Positions 33,368 through 43,866 of a stretch of DNA of 64,000 nt are shown here, piece after piece. The stretch comes from Gadus chalcogrammus (taxonomy: Eukaryota; Chordata; Actinopteri; Gadiformes; Gadidae), in assembly GCF_026213295.1 (NCBI RefSeq), contig NC_079413.1, positions 17,931,530 through 17,995,529 of the forward strand, read 5' to 3'. Positions within the stretch are counted from its first letter, which is position 1. Every line of letters starts with the position of its first letter. Made by a program: the position numbers and the translations under genes. The notes beneath the pieces were generated by a model, which did not search any database, had not been told where the DNA came from, and saw only the letters and a program-made list of their open reading frames with translations.

Positions 33368-34215
33368 CGGAGCTGGAGTAACGAGCCCACTCTCTTCAAA
33401 TGAGGCGAGGACATCGATTGGGGAGTGGACAGGACTTGCAGTGGCATCTCTCTCATCAATTGGGGAGTGGACGGGACTTGAAGAGGCATCTCTCTCCTCA
33501 ATTGGGGAGTGGACGGGTCTTGCAGAGGCATAACTCTCCTCAAATGGGGACCGGGGATCCGACCTGGGCCTGGGGCCACCGCTTCCAATTTCCTGAGGTG
33601 ATTAATAAAATAATACATTTATCTTTTAAAGGTTTTTTGTGTCTGTTTTTCATTAAAAATGAACTGCTTATAAGTTCTCCAATATTATTTTGATGTCTGA
33701 TATACTGTTGACATAATATACCTGCAATGTGAGGTCATGAGCCTGTGGTATGGTCAAATCAGGACATTCATCCTCGAGGTCTTCATCGAAGATATCTGGC
33801 AGGATGCCATCATTATCCTCATCAATCATCATCATCACCAACCTGCTGTCTCAGAAGATCTCCTCTGTTGGACTGTGCGAGAAGATACACAGCAATACGC
33901 TCTCCTGCAATAAGTATTCACCAAGTGAAAAATGATTGTGTAATAATTGCCTACCATGTCACAGTATAGGTTTGATCATCATCAACAGCAGACTTTTCTT
34001 ACCGGTAGGTTTCCCAGGGGGGATAAACTCTGGAAGAAGAGGTTTTCCCAAGACTTTGTGGCTGAGCGCATTCATGTTGTAAATCAAGCGTATGTCATAT
34101 ATCTTTGTCCAGGATGTCTCAGTCATACCAAGTGCTTGTGCTGACCGGTTCAAATTCCACCTTGACACACCCTCAAGCATGTACATCTTGAGTGTGCAAT
34201 GCATTGCATCTCCAC
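33368..34215 (-). pseudogene. DUF6729-like part A, three downstream exons
   Basis: Exon about 34215-34003: YMLEGVSRWNLNRSAQALGM and NALSHKVLGKPLLPEF, donor GTAAGA. Exon 33904-33722: GERIAVYLLAQSN, then an acidic run with a 1-base insertion in GATGATGATGATT, then IFDEDLEDECPDLTIPQ. Exon 33592-33368 (225 bp, phase 0 at both ends): three tandem 14-residue units of the form ERDASSSPVHSPID, rich in Ser-Pro. The phase-0 end of this exon matches the phase-0 start of the exon at 32915. Confidence 0.6.
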
Positions 34216-34297
34216 CCTGATGAGATCAAAAACAGGATCACTGATTACAACAACTTGCAATATTATGTCAACATTCAATAGTGAGGTTTTAACATGC

Positions 34298-35186
34298 CTG
34301 GAATGAAAGCACACTGGTGCTTATGGAAGCTTTCCAGAGAGGAGGACCCTCTGCCGCATCTTAGGACATCCAACGTTTTGTCTCCTTTCTCCAGCCCTTA
34401 CCAAATGTTGGTATAAAGCTGCACTCCTGGTGGATCCTGGATGCAGGCAAAGTGCTGTACCTCCCACACTCGAGACATGTGGTCGTGGTTGATGAGGTGC
34501 AGCCCGGTGCCGTCCACAAGCTGCCACATTGAGTCTAGAAGACTTTTGATGAGGGCACGGGTCTCCTCCACTCCCCGGGTTTTCCTGCGGCAGTGCTCGG
34601 CTAGCTCTTTAGAGCTGATGCTCGCCAACACCTGGGCATCTGTTGGCTGATGGCCCTGATGTTTCTTCCTCAGCCTTGTCCGCTTGGCCTCTTTCAGATG
34701 ACAGACGTCCTGCATGTCCCACTCAAAAATGCAGCTCGACAATTTAGAACAGAAGGTACCATACAGTGGATGGTGTTCCGTGGTGAGACTTCTTGTGAAT
34801 CGCCTCATAAAGTGGAACACATCCAACCGCACAGTGGATGTCCATGGCCGAAACCCCTTGAGAACTGGGCCCACTCCTGTGTTCACAAGATCATCAATAC
34901 ATTTTTTAGACAGACTGTCACCAACTGCCTTAATTTGGCAAAAAACATCAACACAAATTACAGGTAACTCACCTCTGTCACTGCAACAGTCTCTATCCAC
35001 ATAGATGGCGTCTGGCTGTGGCTCACCAGCATCCCTGTACTGTTGGACGATACCTTGGCACAGGTCATCAAGCCCAGCCCCCTCGCCGGTTGTGAGGACA
35101 GAGTTGAGGACTTGACCATACTCGTTCCCCACATTGGTCATCCATGTTGCGGTGCCCTCAATTCCCCCCGCCAGTTTTTTGATGAC
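34298..35186 (-). pseudogene. DUF6729-like part A, central exon
   Basis: Starts VIKKLAGGIEGTATWMTNVG after acceptor TATAG, joining in frame to KLDSTKK. Key motifs: DAIYVDRDCCSD, VRLDVFHFMRRFTRS, YGTFCSKLSSCIFEWD, HLKEAKRTRLRKK. An in-frame TAA (34398-34400) follows YTNIW, after which the family motif RCGRGSSSLESFH resumes, so the stop is a lesion. The exon ends in ATTCCAG followed by GCATGT, which would require a GC donor. YVDRDCC lies about 70 residues after KLDSTKK, a spacing compatible with the first two acidic residues of a DDE nuclease (inference). Confidence 0.6.
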
Positions 35187-35281
35187 CTATATCAAAACAA
35201 AAGCATACATCATTAGCACATGTATTGTTATCCAACCCTCAAAGAATAAATGAGCTCAAGCTTATGTAGGTTTACATTTAC

Positions 35282-36710
35282 CTTCTTAGTGGAATCAAGC
35301 TTCAGAATTTTGCCAAACGTTGAAGTAATGACACCTTTGAGCTCATCAAGGTGACTGAACACATCGTTGGCATGCACTGTCTCAAACCACTGGGCCAGGG
35401 GCACGGGACAGAAGGATGGTGGCTTGAGATAAACAGCCTTGGACTGTTTCAGGCAGGATCTCCTATGAAATTCACAATCTGTGAAATAGTCACAGGATCT
35501 CCTAGCCCACTCCTCACTGTGTGCCTCTTGAACGGCCTGCTGCAGGTAACTGGAGCTATTCCCTGCTGTTCTGGGACGCAAAAGTGTCTCGCATTTTCGG
35601 TCCAGTGCCAAATGTGTTGTTAACACAGCAGGGAATTTGTTGCGGTTAGAGGGGTCGAGCTGCTTTAAAATGTCTCTACTCCAAGGACAGAAAGTTTGCG
35701 ATGGTTTGCACTGGCTGCACCTTGGGTAAACTCCCCCTATTTAGTAGTACCTTGAATCCACATCAATGACCTCTCTGACCTTGGTGTAAATACCAGAGTG
35801 GTGCAGTTTTCTTTTGCACTGAGGGCATTTCAGAGGGATGCTCCACATGCGCATTGGTGCCCACAGGAACATCCTCTGCCTAAAATAGTAATCTGGGTTT
35901 GGAGGTGCCACAGATCTGATTGGACTTGGGGGTTGGTGCCAATTCTGGCTGATCTCCTGTCTCGGCTGCCCACTCGCTTCATAGATGATTTGGGCAATCC
36001 ACTCCCGGTCACCTGGCTTGATGACCCGGAGGAATGGCTTTGATAAAAACCTAGCCCGGCTAACCTCTTGAGAGCGCAAAGGGACTGGGAACCCCGGTGC
36101 TGGTGCTGGTGCTGCTGGAGGAGGAGCAGAGGCAGGGGCAGGAAGAAGTGGTGTGCCACTCTGAGTTGCTGATGCCATCTCAGATACTCTGGAAGGGACA
36201 GGTGCAGGAGCATCTTGGAGACAGATGTTTGATGTCGTCTCCTGGGCTGTGAGGCAGACTGGAGCTTGAGCATCTCTGGGACAGAGGACTGGAGTCGGTG
36301 TCATCTCCTGGGGGGGTAGTAGAGGGATGGCTGGAGGAGAAATGTTTGGGAGGTCTGGTGGAGATAAAACATGACACTTCTCGAGGTGCTCTGATAATCT
36401 GACAGCACCCTCAGCCTTTGTACCGCAGTGCTGACACTGCTCCTGGACATGGAAGTCTGACAGGTGCTGCGTAAAGTGGTCAGAGAGCACTTCCTGAGCA
36501 CAAAGGGAGCATGTCATAAAGGTACTGGCTGAACTTTCCAGACTTCCAGCTGCTGCACTGGCCTTTGGTGCGTCTGGTGTATCTGCTGCACTAGCCTTTG
36601 GTGCATCTGGTGTATCTGCTGCACTGGCCTTTGGTGTATCTTCTGCACTAGCCTTTGCTGCGTCTGGTGTATCTGCTGCTCTACTGCTGTTGGCCTGCAC
36701 TGCCTGTGGA
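35282..36710 (-). pseudogene. DUF6729-like part A, zinc-finger and core exon
   Basis: In order: an Ala/Asp/Pro repeat (KASAADTPDAP), two C2H2-type fingers (MTCSLCAQEV...HFTQHLSDFH and CQHCGTKAEG...LSEHLEKCH), a Pro-rich linker, a conserved region (RARFLSKPFLRVIKPGDREW), a CxxC pair in MRMWSIPLKCPQCKRKL, then DVDSRYY, an in-frame TAA at about 35741, and continuation YPRCSQCK, WSRDILKQLDP, NKFPAVLTTHLALDRK, HSEEWARRSCDY, and finally FGKILKLDSTKK at donor GTAAAT. The collinear continuation beyond the stop shows a point mutation rather than an exon end. The Asp in KLDSTKK may be a catalytic residue of an RNase H-like fold (inference). The acceptor of this exon is not clear. Confidence 0.6.
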
Positions 36711-36900
36711 TCTGCATTTTGTATTTACTCTCTAAATCATCTTATCCTCTAAATCAAACAATACTCTGCATCAAAACAAGTCAGTTGGAGAATCAATCAC
36801 ATACAACGAAGAACCAGCCATGGGGAACAGCTGTAGAGGAAGCATTTGTCAGCATGTTTGTCTCACATCATATTTTTAAGGATTCAATGACATTACTTAC

Positions 36901-37150
36901 ATCATGGTAGCCACATTTGCAGGGGATCTTTTTCCCAAAAATGTCAAATCTTCTGACAGCTAGGCCAAATATAGGGGTCAGGGGACAATTCTTAATCCTT
37001 TCTATCACTGCCCTCCAACGTCTGCCCCCAGGTCTCTGGCCTGTAGAAAACTTGTGTTTCCCCTGGGCAAACTGGACCATGACACCGGCCCAGTATGAAT
37101 CTGGCTTTCCCTCCTTTGGCATCTCTATAGGACGAGAGGCAGACATTAGG
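36901..37150 (-). pseudogene. DUF6729-like part A, N-terminal module exon
   Basis: Encodes KEGKPDSYWAGVMVQFAQGK, KFSTGQRPGGRRWRAVIERI, NCPLTPIFGLAV and, at the end, IPCKCGYHD, followed by donor GTAAGT. The closing CxC and nearby Cys suggest a small metal site. The acceptor is probably CTACAG just left of the CAAGG repeat at 37157. The same module recurs, about 45% identical by eye, at 32706-32915. Confidence 0.6.
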
Positions 37151-37156
37151 CTGCTG

Positions 37157-37227
37157 TAGGCAAGGCAAGGCAAGGCAAGGCAAGGCAAGACAAGACAAGA
37201 CAAGACAAGACAAGACAAGACAAGACA
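37157..37227. repeat. Pentanucleotide repeat CAAGG grading into CAAGA
   Basis: Five CAAGG units followed by about nine CAAGA units, a clean one-base switch within the array. It directly precedes the first DUF6729-like exon on the minus strand. The Cys-Leu-Val frame across it is an artefact. Confidence 0.9.
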
Positions 37228-37750
37228 GACAATAAACAGTAAATAATAAACAATAATGCAAACATTGAATAATAAGTACTGAAAAAGATAAGAGTAAATA
37301 AATAAATAGAGATACTATATTAGGGGTGTAACGGTATACATGTATTTGTATTGAACCGTTTCGGTACGGGGTGCTCGGTTCGGTGCGGAGGCGTACCGAA
37401 CGAGTTTCCATGCGGACATATTAAGTAGAGGACCGCATCGCAGTGTTGCCAGATTGGGCGGGTTCCCACCATATGGGCTACTTTTGATTTCATCTCGCGG
37501 GGAAAAAATGCACTGGGCGGGTATATACATTTTGGGCTGCTTTTGCCAATATCTGGCGGTTTTTTAATAATGTGAAAACAGCACACCAAACTGTTATTTT
37601 ATGGTTTAAAAACAGTACAAATACAAAACTCAGTAGGCCTATACTTCAATATAGTTCACGTCGTGATGTCACATCAACAAACCGTTGTGCGCCGACGCAG
37701 AAGTCTGAGGCAAAAGCCCGTCTCTCAACTCTGTTAGCGAAATAAGCATC

Positions 37751-38356
37751 ATGCCGAAGTGGGGGAAATATAAAAAACTTTATAGAAAGGAATGGAAGAC
37801 CGACCCTGAATTAAAATCGTGGATCGCGCCTGCCCCAGCATATGACAGCAAAGCTCGTTGCAGGTATTGTAACGTTGAATTAAGAGCCCACCTCAACGAC
37901 TTGAGAGAACATGGTGCCACGAAAAAACACAAGGCCCGCTGTCAGCCCAGTGTCAAATCCTTTGCTGTCCCAACGGGATCTGGTGCAGGAGCAACAATCA
38001 AAGATGACCAAAAACGACGTGAACTTAGGGTTGCAACCTACGTCGCCTGTCACACCTCCATAAACGCCGTGGATGATTGTCTGATGATGGGCGCATTCAA
38101 GATGCCCAGGACAAAGTGTACCGCCGTTATAACATCTGTTCTGGCACCGCACTTCAGAGAGGAGTTAAGAGAGGATATTGGTGAGTCTCCATATTCTCTT
38201 TACCTGGATTTAGAGCACTGATGTATCAGTGAACAAGCTCCTCTGCATTTGTGTGAAGTATCGCTCACAGAAACACGGCAAGTTTGTGAGTACCTACCTG
38301 GGGCTTGTCAACCTTCTCAGCGCAGATGCTTGTGGAATATCAGATGCGATAGTGAC
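37751..38356 (+). pseudogene. hAT transposase, N-terminal part (BED-type finger and first catalytic region)
   Basis: ATG at 37751, then KLYRKEWKTDPELKSW, a zinc finger CRYCNVELRAHLNDL...HGATKKHKARC, and SINAVDDCLMMGAFKM. A frameshift near 38212 leads into STDVSVNKLLCICVKYRSQK and YLGLVNLLSADACGISDAIV. STDVS is the DESTD region of hAT transposases, where the first Asp of the catalytic site lies. It is cut at codon level by the insertion at 38357. Confidence 0.8.
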
Positions 38357-39236
38357 TAGTGGTGGTTGAATCTGAGTCAATCGGATTCAAAGAACCGAAT
38401 CCTTACATTCACCCATGAGTCACGAGTCCGTGGTCTAAATTAACCCGAATCTTTCGGTTCTGGCTGCTACAGACGACATTATTAAAACAATGCACGAATG
38501 TCATCAAACTGTAGGTCTATAACAACATTAACACATCCGTTTTTCATCTGCATAGTAACTTAGATTAAGCATACGGACCCGGAGCTGCCAGCTGCGTGGT
38601 TGAATAAGAACTTCCTGTAGACAGAGCTGTACACAGATCCAGATCCATAGACTGAGCGAATTCATGGGTCGGATTCGTATCCGGTTGAGTGAAAGACTAA
38701 CTCAAAGGATTCAGATGAAATGGGTCTGACTCGTATCCCGCTGGGTGAAAGACTAACTCAAAGGACTCAGTTGAAATGGGTCGGACTCGTATCTGGTTGA
38801 GTGAAAGACTAACTCAAATTACTCATATTGAATGGGTCGGACTCATATCCTGTTGAGTGAAAGACCAACTCAACGGACTCATACTAAATGGGTCGGGCTC
38901 GTACTGAATGTAAATCGTTAAACTCTTTTGTTACAAAGGCATTATTTTACGGACTGTCCACTTAGTTATTTGCAAAGTGAATTTCCTTATAATATTCCTT
39001 TCCAATATCAAATAAGTTCCTTATCAGCTCGTTGACAGCTGAGTTAAACCAAAACCATTGACGTTATTTTGGATAGCCTCTTGAAATTTGTTTATTGTAA
39101 ACATGACAATTAATTAAATTAAGTAAGAATAAAAAATAAGTATCTATTCACAATTTCCGAAATCACATATTTAATTCTGATAAGCTGCCTAACCAGCCAA
39201 GCCTATCATGTTACAATTTGTTCAATGTATCTAGGC

Positions 39237-39332
<96 letters not shown>

Positions 39333-39540
39333 TGCGTATTTCCCCTGGATATCCTCAAAACTGCATTACAGTGGTTTGCTGTGAGCGTGCGCATTAGGCA
39401 CTAGGGAGTGGGCTGCTGGGCTCATTCAGCGACAAAATTCCAACTGATTCAGATTCAAAGGACTCAAAAGATTCGGATCTTTTTAGTGATTCACTCAAAG
39501 GACTATGAATCTTCTAAGTGAATCGAAATTCCCATCACTA
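38357..39540. mobile_element. hAT element E inserted in the transposase, target ATAGTGAC
   Basis: Starts TAGTGGTGGTTGAATCTG and ends CGAAATTCCCATCACTA. It is flanked by ATAGTGAC at 38349-38356 and 39541-39548. It contains about five diverged copies of a roughly 58-bp unit with GGGTCGGACTCGTAT at 38640-38910 and a 90-bp GT run at 39241-39330. No coding sequence. Confidence 0.9.
39241..39330. repeat. (GT)n microsatellite
   Basis: Pure run of 45 GT units within element E. Confidence 0.97.
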
Positions 39541-39581
39541 ATAGTGACTTTTCTCGGTGAATTCGGACTGGACATCAAGAA

Positions 39582-40570
39582 CATAGGCGTAATTTACGGG
39601 GGTGGTTAGAGGGGTTATAACCCCCTCAATAATCAGATCCAGCTAATATAACCCCCTCAATATCATCACACATAATTCAGATGAACAAAAAAATGAAATA
39701 TTCTGAATGAATACCTTGTTTGTTTTCTTTATTAATTTAATTTGTCAGCAAGATAGTATCATGTTTTGATAATCTGTAATGTACCCCCCCCCCAGCCCAC
39801 CGACTACTTGGTATTACCCGAACTATTTCGCAAGGTCGCTGGGTTGAATAGTAAGAGAAGACTAATGCTAACTGTACATTAATGGATATGAAAAGGACAC
39901 TGAAAGGCAGCCAGGGCCAGACAACAATTTTTAATTGTTGGTCGTCAAAGGAGCCAAAAGCCAAAAGGAGTAAAAATCCTGACGATAAGGAGGTAAATAC
40001 CCGTATTGTTAAGTTAGGTGTTATCATCCACTCTATATTTTTTCACTACCTGGATAGTTTACGCCTCCATTTAAAGTGGAGAGGGACCTTCACTTTCCCC
40101 ATACAAACCCTCAGAATAAAGAGGTATCAGTGGAGAAACAAAATAATTTTCGATTGAGAGCATAATTTCACATTCAAACAGTATCGTTGGTGTGCTATGT
40201 GCTTGTGCAGTAAAACCAGACGATCTGAATAATTCCTGATTCATGCCAGATATTTATTTCCCGCTTTGTAAGAGCTAGCTAGCTAACTATGTGAACTTTA
40301 TATGATTAGCATAGGCTACGTTGTAATGGCAGCGATAGACGTCCTCAAACTAAGATTCTAGAACCCACTGCCTCAAACGTACTCGGTTACGGGTGGGTAA
40401 AATGCAATGTGAGTACAGAGACCAAATTGCTGTTTGCTCCCATACAGTCACACACAATTTTTTGGGGGAATGCATTCATTTACTTAGAGATGTCATCCAT
40501 TGACAGCTAGCTCCTGTGGGCTAGTTCAGAGGTTACACCACTCCTTTTGAGCGTGCACTCCTGTACTGTA

Positions 40571-40623
<53 letters not shown>

Positions 40624-41537
40624 CGGTTAATGACGGTGCATGTGAGTAGGCTTGCTCGTAGGAAACATTGAAACAGCATTATTGTTATTATTATTAATAA
40701 TAATATAATAATAATAATAATGATAATAATAATAATGGTATTATTATTATTATTTTATACAAAAATGTGTAGCAGTCTAGATGTGCTAGTAAGTGGGCAA
40801 AAGGAGTTTAAAATGCTTTACAACTTTTTGGTGAGGGAACACATATTCTCCAAAACTGATATCGATACCACCTCTCTCAACCCATTTAATTTTTTTATAT
40901 ATCAGGAGAAGAGGGAAAGAGAGGGAAATGGCCAAGGAGGCGACAGAGGGTCAGGTGACCAGAAAGAGAGAGAAGAAGAAGAAGACAGAGGAGGCAACAG
41001 AGCAATTGAAGGAGAGAGAGGAGCGACAGGGACAGACCAAAAGAGAGAAGGACGCAACAGAGAGAGGGACAGACAGGTGACAGGTGAAGAAAGAGAGAGA
41101 AGGCGACAGAGCAATTGAAAGAGAGCAAGGAGGCGACAGAGGGTCAGGTGACCAGAGAGAGAGAGAAGAAGGAGACAGAGGAGGTGACAGAGCAATTGAA
41201 GGAGAGCGAGGAGGAGACAGAGGGTCAGGTGACCAGAGAGAGAGAGAAGAAGAAGGAGACAGAGGAGGCGACAAAGGGTCAGATGGCCAAAGTGAGGGAG
41301 AGAGAGCACAGAGACAGGCAGCGCAGGAGGCACAGATGACCAGGTAAGAGACCTCAAACAAAATTGTGCATGCCATACACTGTCAGAACACTGACGTTCT
41401 GTGAACTGCATACTACTCTGTAGTATTCCATAAGAGTTTAACCTAACCTTTTACACAAGAAGATGATTGATTAAATAAATAAATAAATATGCCGCGAGTT
41501 TAACCCCCCCAATGGTAGACCCAAAGTTACGCCCTTG
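39582..41537 (+). mobile_element. hAT element F inserted in the transposase, target ATCAAGAA
   Basis: Starts CATAGGCGTAATTTACGG and ends CCAAAGTTACGCCCTTG. It is flanked by ATCAAGAA at 39574-39581 and 41538-41545. 39882-40020 keeps an N-terminal transposase-like piece (MDMKRTLKGS, IFNCWSSKEPKAKRSK). A CA microsatellite lies at 40569-40622 and a GA-rich minisatellite at 40905-41342. Non-autonomous. Confidence 0.88.
40905..41342. repeat. GA-rich minisatellite, about 85-bp unit
   Basis: Units like GACAGAGGGTCAGGTGACCA, GAGAGAGAAGAAGGAG and GGTGACAGAGCAATTGAAGG recur about five times. It keeps frames open on both strands; these are not genes. Confidence 0.85.
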
Positions 41538-41942
41538 ATCAAGAATATGGTGGGGATAGCTACAGATGGCGCAAGAGTTATGGTCGGAAAAAATCATTCA
41601 GTTTTTTCACTACTTAAAGAGAAGCAGCCTACTTTGCAACTTATTCGCTGCGTTTGCCACTCACTCGACATCGTTGCTAACAAAGCAATGCAACTGCTCC
41701 CAAGCAGCCTGGAATACATGATCAGAGAAACCTACAATTGGTTTGCACATTCTGCAAAACGCCAGAGTGAATACAACAGCGTGTACCAGGCTATTAATGA
41801 TGGTGGATGTCCGCTTAAATTAATATCACCCAGCTCAACCCGATGGTTGGTGATTGCAGACTGCATTGAGAGGATTTTAGATCAGGAAGATGCCCTCAAG
41901 CTAAACTTCAGAGCGGGTAAAGCCGCATGTTCGATATTCGCT
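41538..41942 (+). pseudogene. hAT transposase, central part
   Basis: Continues the frame cut at 39581: NMVGIATDGARVMVGKNHSV, FSLLKEKQPTLQLIRCVCHS, LDIVANKAMQLLP, SSLEYMIRETYNWFAHSAKR, and LISPSSTRWLVIADCIERIL. ATDGA holds the second catalytic Asp and CVCHSLD the conserved C..H of hAT. The C-terminal dimerisation region is missing; sequence becomes unrelated after about 41940. Confidence 0.85.
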
Positions 41943-42217
41943 GGATTCGTTTTTCATTTACCCAGCAATCGGCTTCATCAACACAATTGCACTTCATTAC
42001 GGTTGTAGTGTAGTGTTGAGGACAGCATAGGACACCGTATCAACAAAAATCACAGCGACATGTTGCTCCTATCGATATCTGTGCGAGAAATGCTCTTAAA
42101 TCAACGTCCTGCCTGCTATCTGTTTTAGGGACCGTCTACAAATTACACCCCACAGACTGGTGGCATAAACGTTACCATGGAATTGTTTCAGGAAAGAAAT
42201 CACCACAAATCACTTGA
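41943..42217. other. Non-coding junction sequence
   Basis: No recognised content. CAGTGTCC-like ends are absent. 42128 AGGGACCGTCTACAAATTAC may start the element carrying the satellite. Confidence 0.3.
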
Positions 42218-43866
42218 AACATATTTTCTCATTCTGATTGCTGTAGTACTTGCCAATGGCTTTTACTTACTACGGGTCATTATTTGTTGATATTTTGCAT
42301 AATAGTGAAACAGGATGAAATGAATAGCTAAAATATTCACCAAAAATCTATAAAACAATTTTTTTTCATTCTGATTGCTGTAGTACTTGCCAATGGTGGG
42401 CTTTTACCTACTACGGGTCATTATTTGTTTACATTTTCCATAATAGTGAAACAGGATGTAGGCCTAATTAATAGCTAAAATATTCACCAAAAATCAATAA
42501 AACTAAATTTTCTGATTCTGATTGCTGTAGTACTTGCCAATGGTGGGCTTTTATTTACTACGGGTCATTATTTGTTGACATCTTGCATAACAGTGAAACA
42601 CAATGCAATTAATAGTTTAAAATATTCACCAAAAATCAATAAAACTACATTTTCTGATTCTGATTGCTGTAGTACTTGTCAAAGGTGGGTTTTAGTTACT
42701 ACGGGTCATTATTTGTTCATATTTTGCATAATAGTGAAACAAGATGCAATTAATAGTTTAAAATATTCACCAAAAATCAATAAAACTACATTACTCATTC
42801 TGATTGCTGTAGTTCTTGCCAATGGTGGGCTTTTATTTACTACGGGTCATTATTTGTTGACATTTTGCATTATAGCGAATGAGGATGCAATCAATAGTTT
42901 AAAATATTCACCAAAAATCTATAGAAATACATTTTCTCATTATGATTGCTGTAGTACTTGCCAATGGTGGGCTTTTACTTACTACGGGTCATTATTTGTT
43001 GATATTTTGCATAATAGTGAAACAAGATGCAATTAATAGTTTAAAATATTCACCAAAAATCAATAAAACTACATTTTCTCATTCTGATTGCTGTAGTAGG
43101 CCTACTTGCCAATGGTGGGCTTTTACTTACTACGGGTCATTATTTGTTGACATCTTGCATAATAGTGAAACCCAATGCAATTAATAGTTTAAAATATTCA
43201 CCAAAAATCAATAAAACTACATTTTCTGATTCTGATTGCTGTAGTACTTGCCAAAGGTGGGCTTTTACTTACTACGGGTCATTATTTGTTCATATTTTGC
43301 ATAATAGTGAAACAAGATGCAATTAATAGTTTAAAATATTCACCAAAAATCAAAAACTACATTTTCTCATTCTGATTGCTGTAGTACTTGCCAATGGTGG
43401 GCTTTTACTTACTACGGGTCATTATTTGTTGACATCTTGCATAATAGTGAAACACAATGCAATTAATAGTTTAAAATATTCACCAAAAATCAATAAAACT
43501 ACATTTTCTGATTCTGATTACTGTAGTACTTGCCAAAGGTGGGCTTTTACTTACTACGGCTCATTATTTGTTCATATTTTGCATAATAGTGAAACAGGAT
43601 GCAATTAATACTTTAAAATATTCACCAAAAATCAATAAAACTACTTTTTCTCATCTTATTGCTGTAGTACTTGCCAATGGTGGGCTTTTACTTACTACGG
43701 GTCATTATTTGTTGACATCTTGCATAATAGTGAAACACAATGCAATTAATAGTTTATAATATTCACCAAAAATCAATAAAACTACATTTTCTGATTCTGA
43801 TTGCTGTAGTACTTGCCAATGGTGGGCTTTTACTTACTACGGGTCATTATTTGTTGACATTTTGTT
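42218..43866 (+). repeat. 142-bp satellite, 12 direct copies
   Basis: The unit includes GATTGCTGTAGTACTTGCCA, TTTACTTACTACGGGTCATT, TTTGCATAATAGTGAAAC and AATATTCACCAAAAATCAAT. Neighbouring copies tend to alternate between two types: one with GACATCTTGCAT, CACAATGC, CTGATTC and CAAAGGTGGG, the other with CATATTTTGCAT, CAAGATGC, CTCATTC and CAATGGTGGG. That is a dimeric higher-order pattern. The frames across it change with each copy. Confidence 0.92.

Larger units (their letters stand above)
30051..37150 (-). pseudogene. DUF6729-like multi-exon locus with duplicated N-terminal modules
   Basis: Twelve candidate exons, on the minus strand, read as one chain. Part A: 37150-36901, 36710-35282, 35186-34298, about 34215-34003, 33904-33722, 33592-33368. 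Part B: 32915-32706, 32495-31965, 31746-31526, 31331-31198, 31098-31005, 30659-30051. The order of motifs matches, from memory, a large family of uncharacterised fish proteins annotated DUF6729. Part A holds the core; part B repeats the N-terminal module and zinc fingers, omits the core, and supplies the C-terminus. Damage visible: in-frame TAA at about 35741 and 34398, a 1-base insertion in a GAT run near 33825, and a frameshift near 30120. It is therefore probably dead, unless these are assembly errors. Family function is unknown; a transposase origin is my inference. Confidence 0.6.
37325..41942 (+). mobile_element. hAT element with transposase remnant, host to two later hAT insertions
   Basis: The left end near 37322 (TTAGGGGTGTAACGGTATAC) is a typical hAT terminus. 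The transposase frame starts at 37751 and can be followed through 38356, 39541-39581 and 41546-41942 once the two insertions (38357-39540 and 39582-41537) are ignored. The right terminus is not seen; similarity fades after about 41920. Confidence 0.75.

Noticed and set aside
35228..35626. Separate 132-codon gene on the minus strand
   Set aside because: It is the continuation of the exon at 35282-36710 beyond a single stop codon; its last residues run into the intron after a GTAAAT donor.
40895..41411. Long frames on both strands over the GA-rich block
   Set aside because: Repeat units with few stop codons; frames overlap in all phases and show only repeat composition.
42572..43036. 154-codon frame across the satellite
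   Set aside because: The 142-bp unit is not a multiple of three, so the frame changes in each copy; no protein is conserved.
42218..43866. CRISPR-like regular repeats
   Set aside because: Repeats are contiguous 142-bp monomers with no unique spacers, in a eukaryotic genome.
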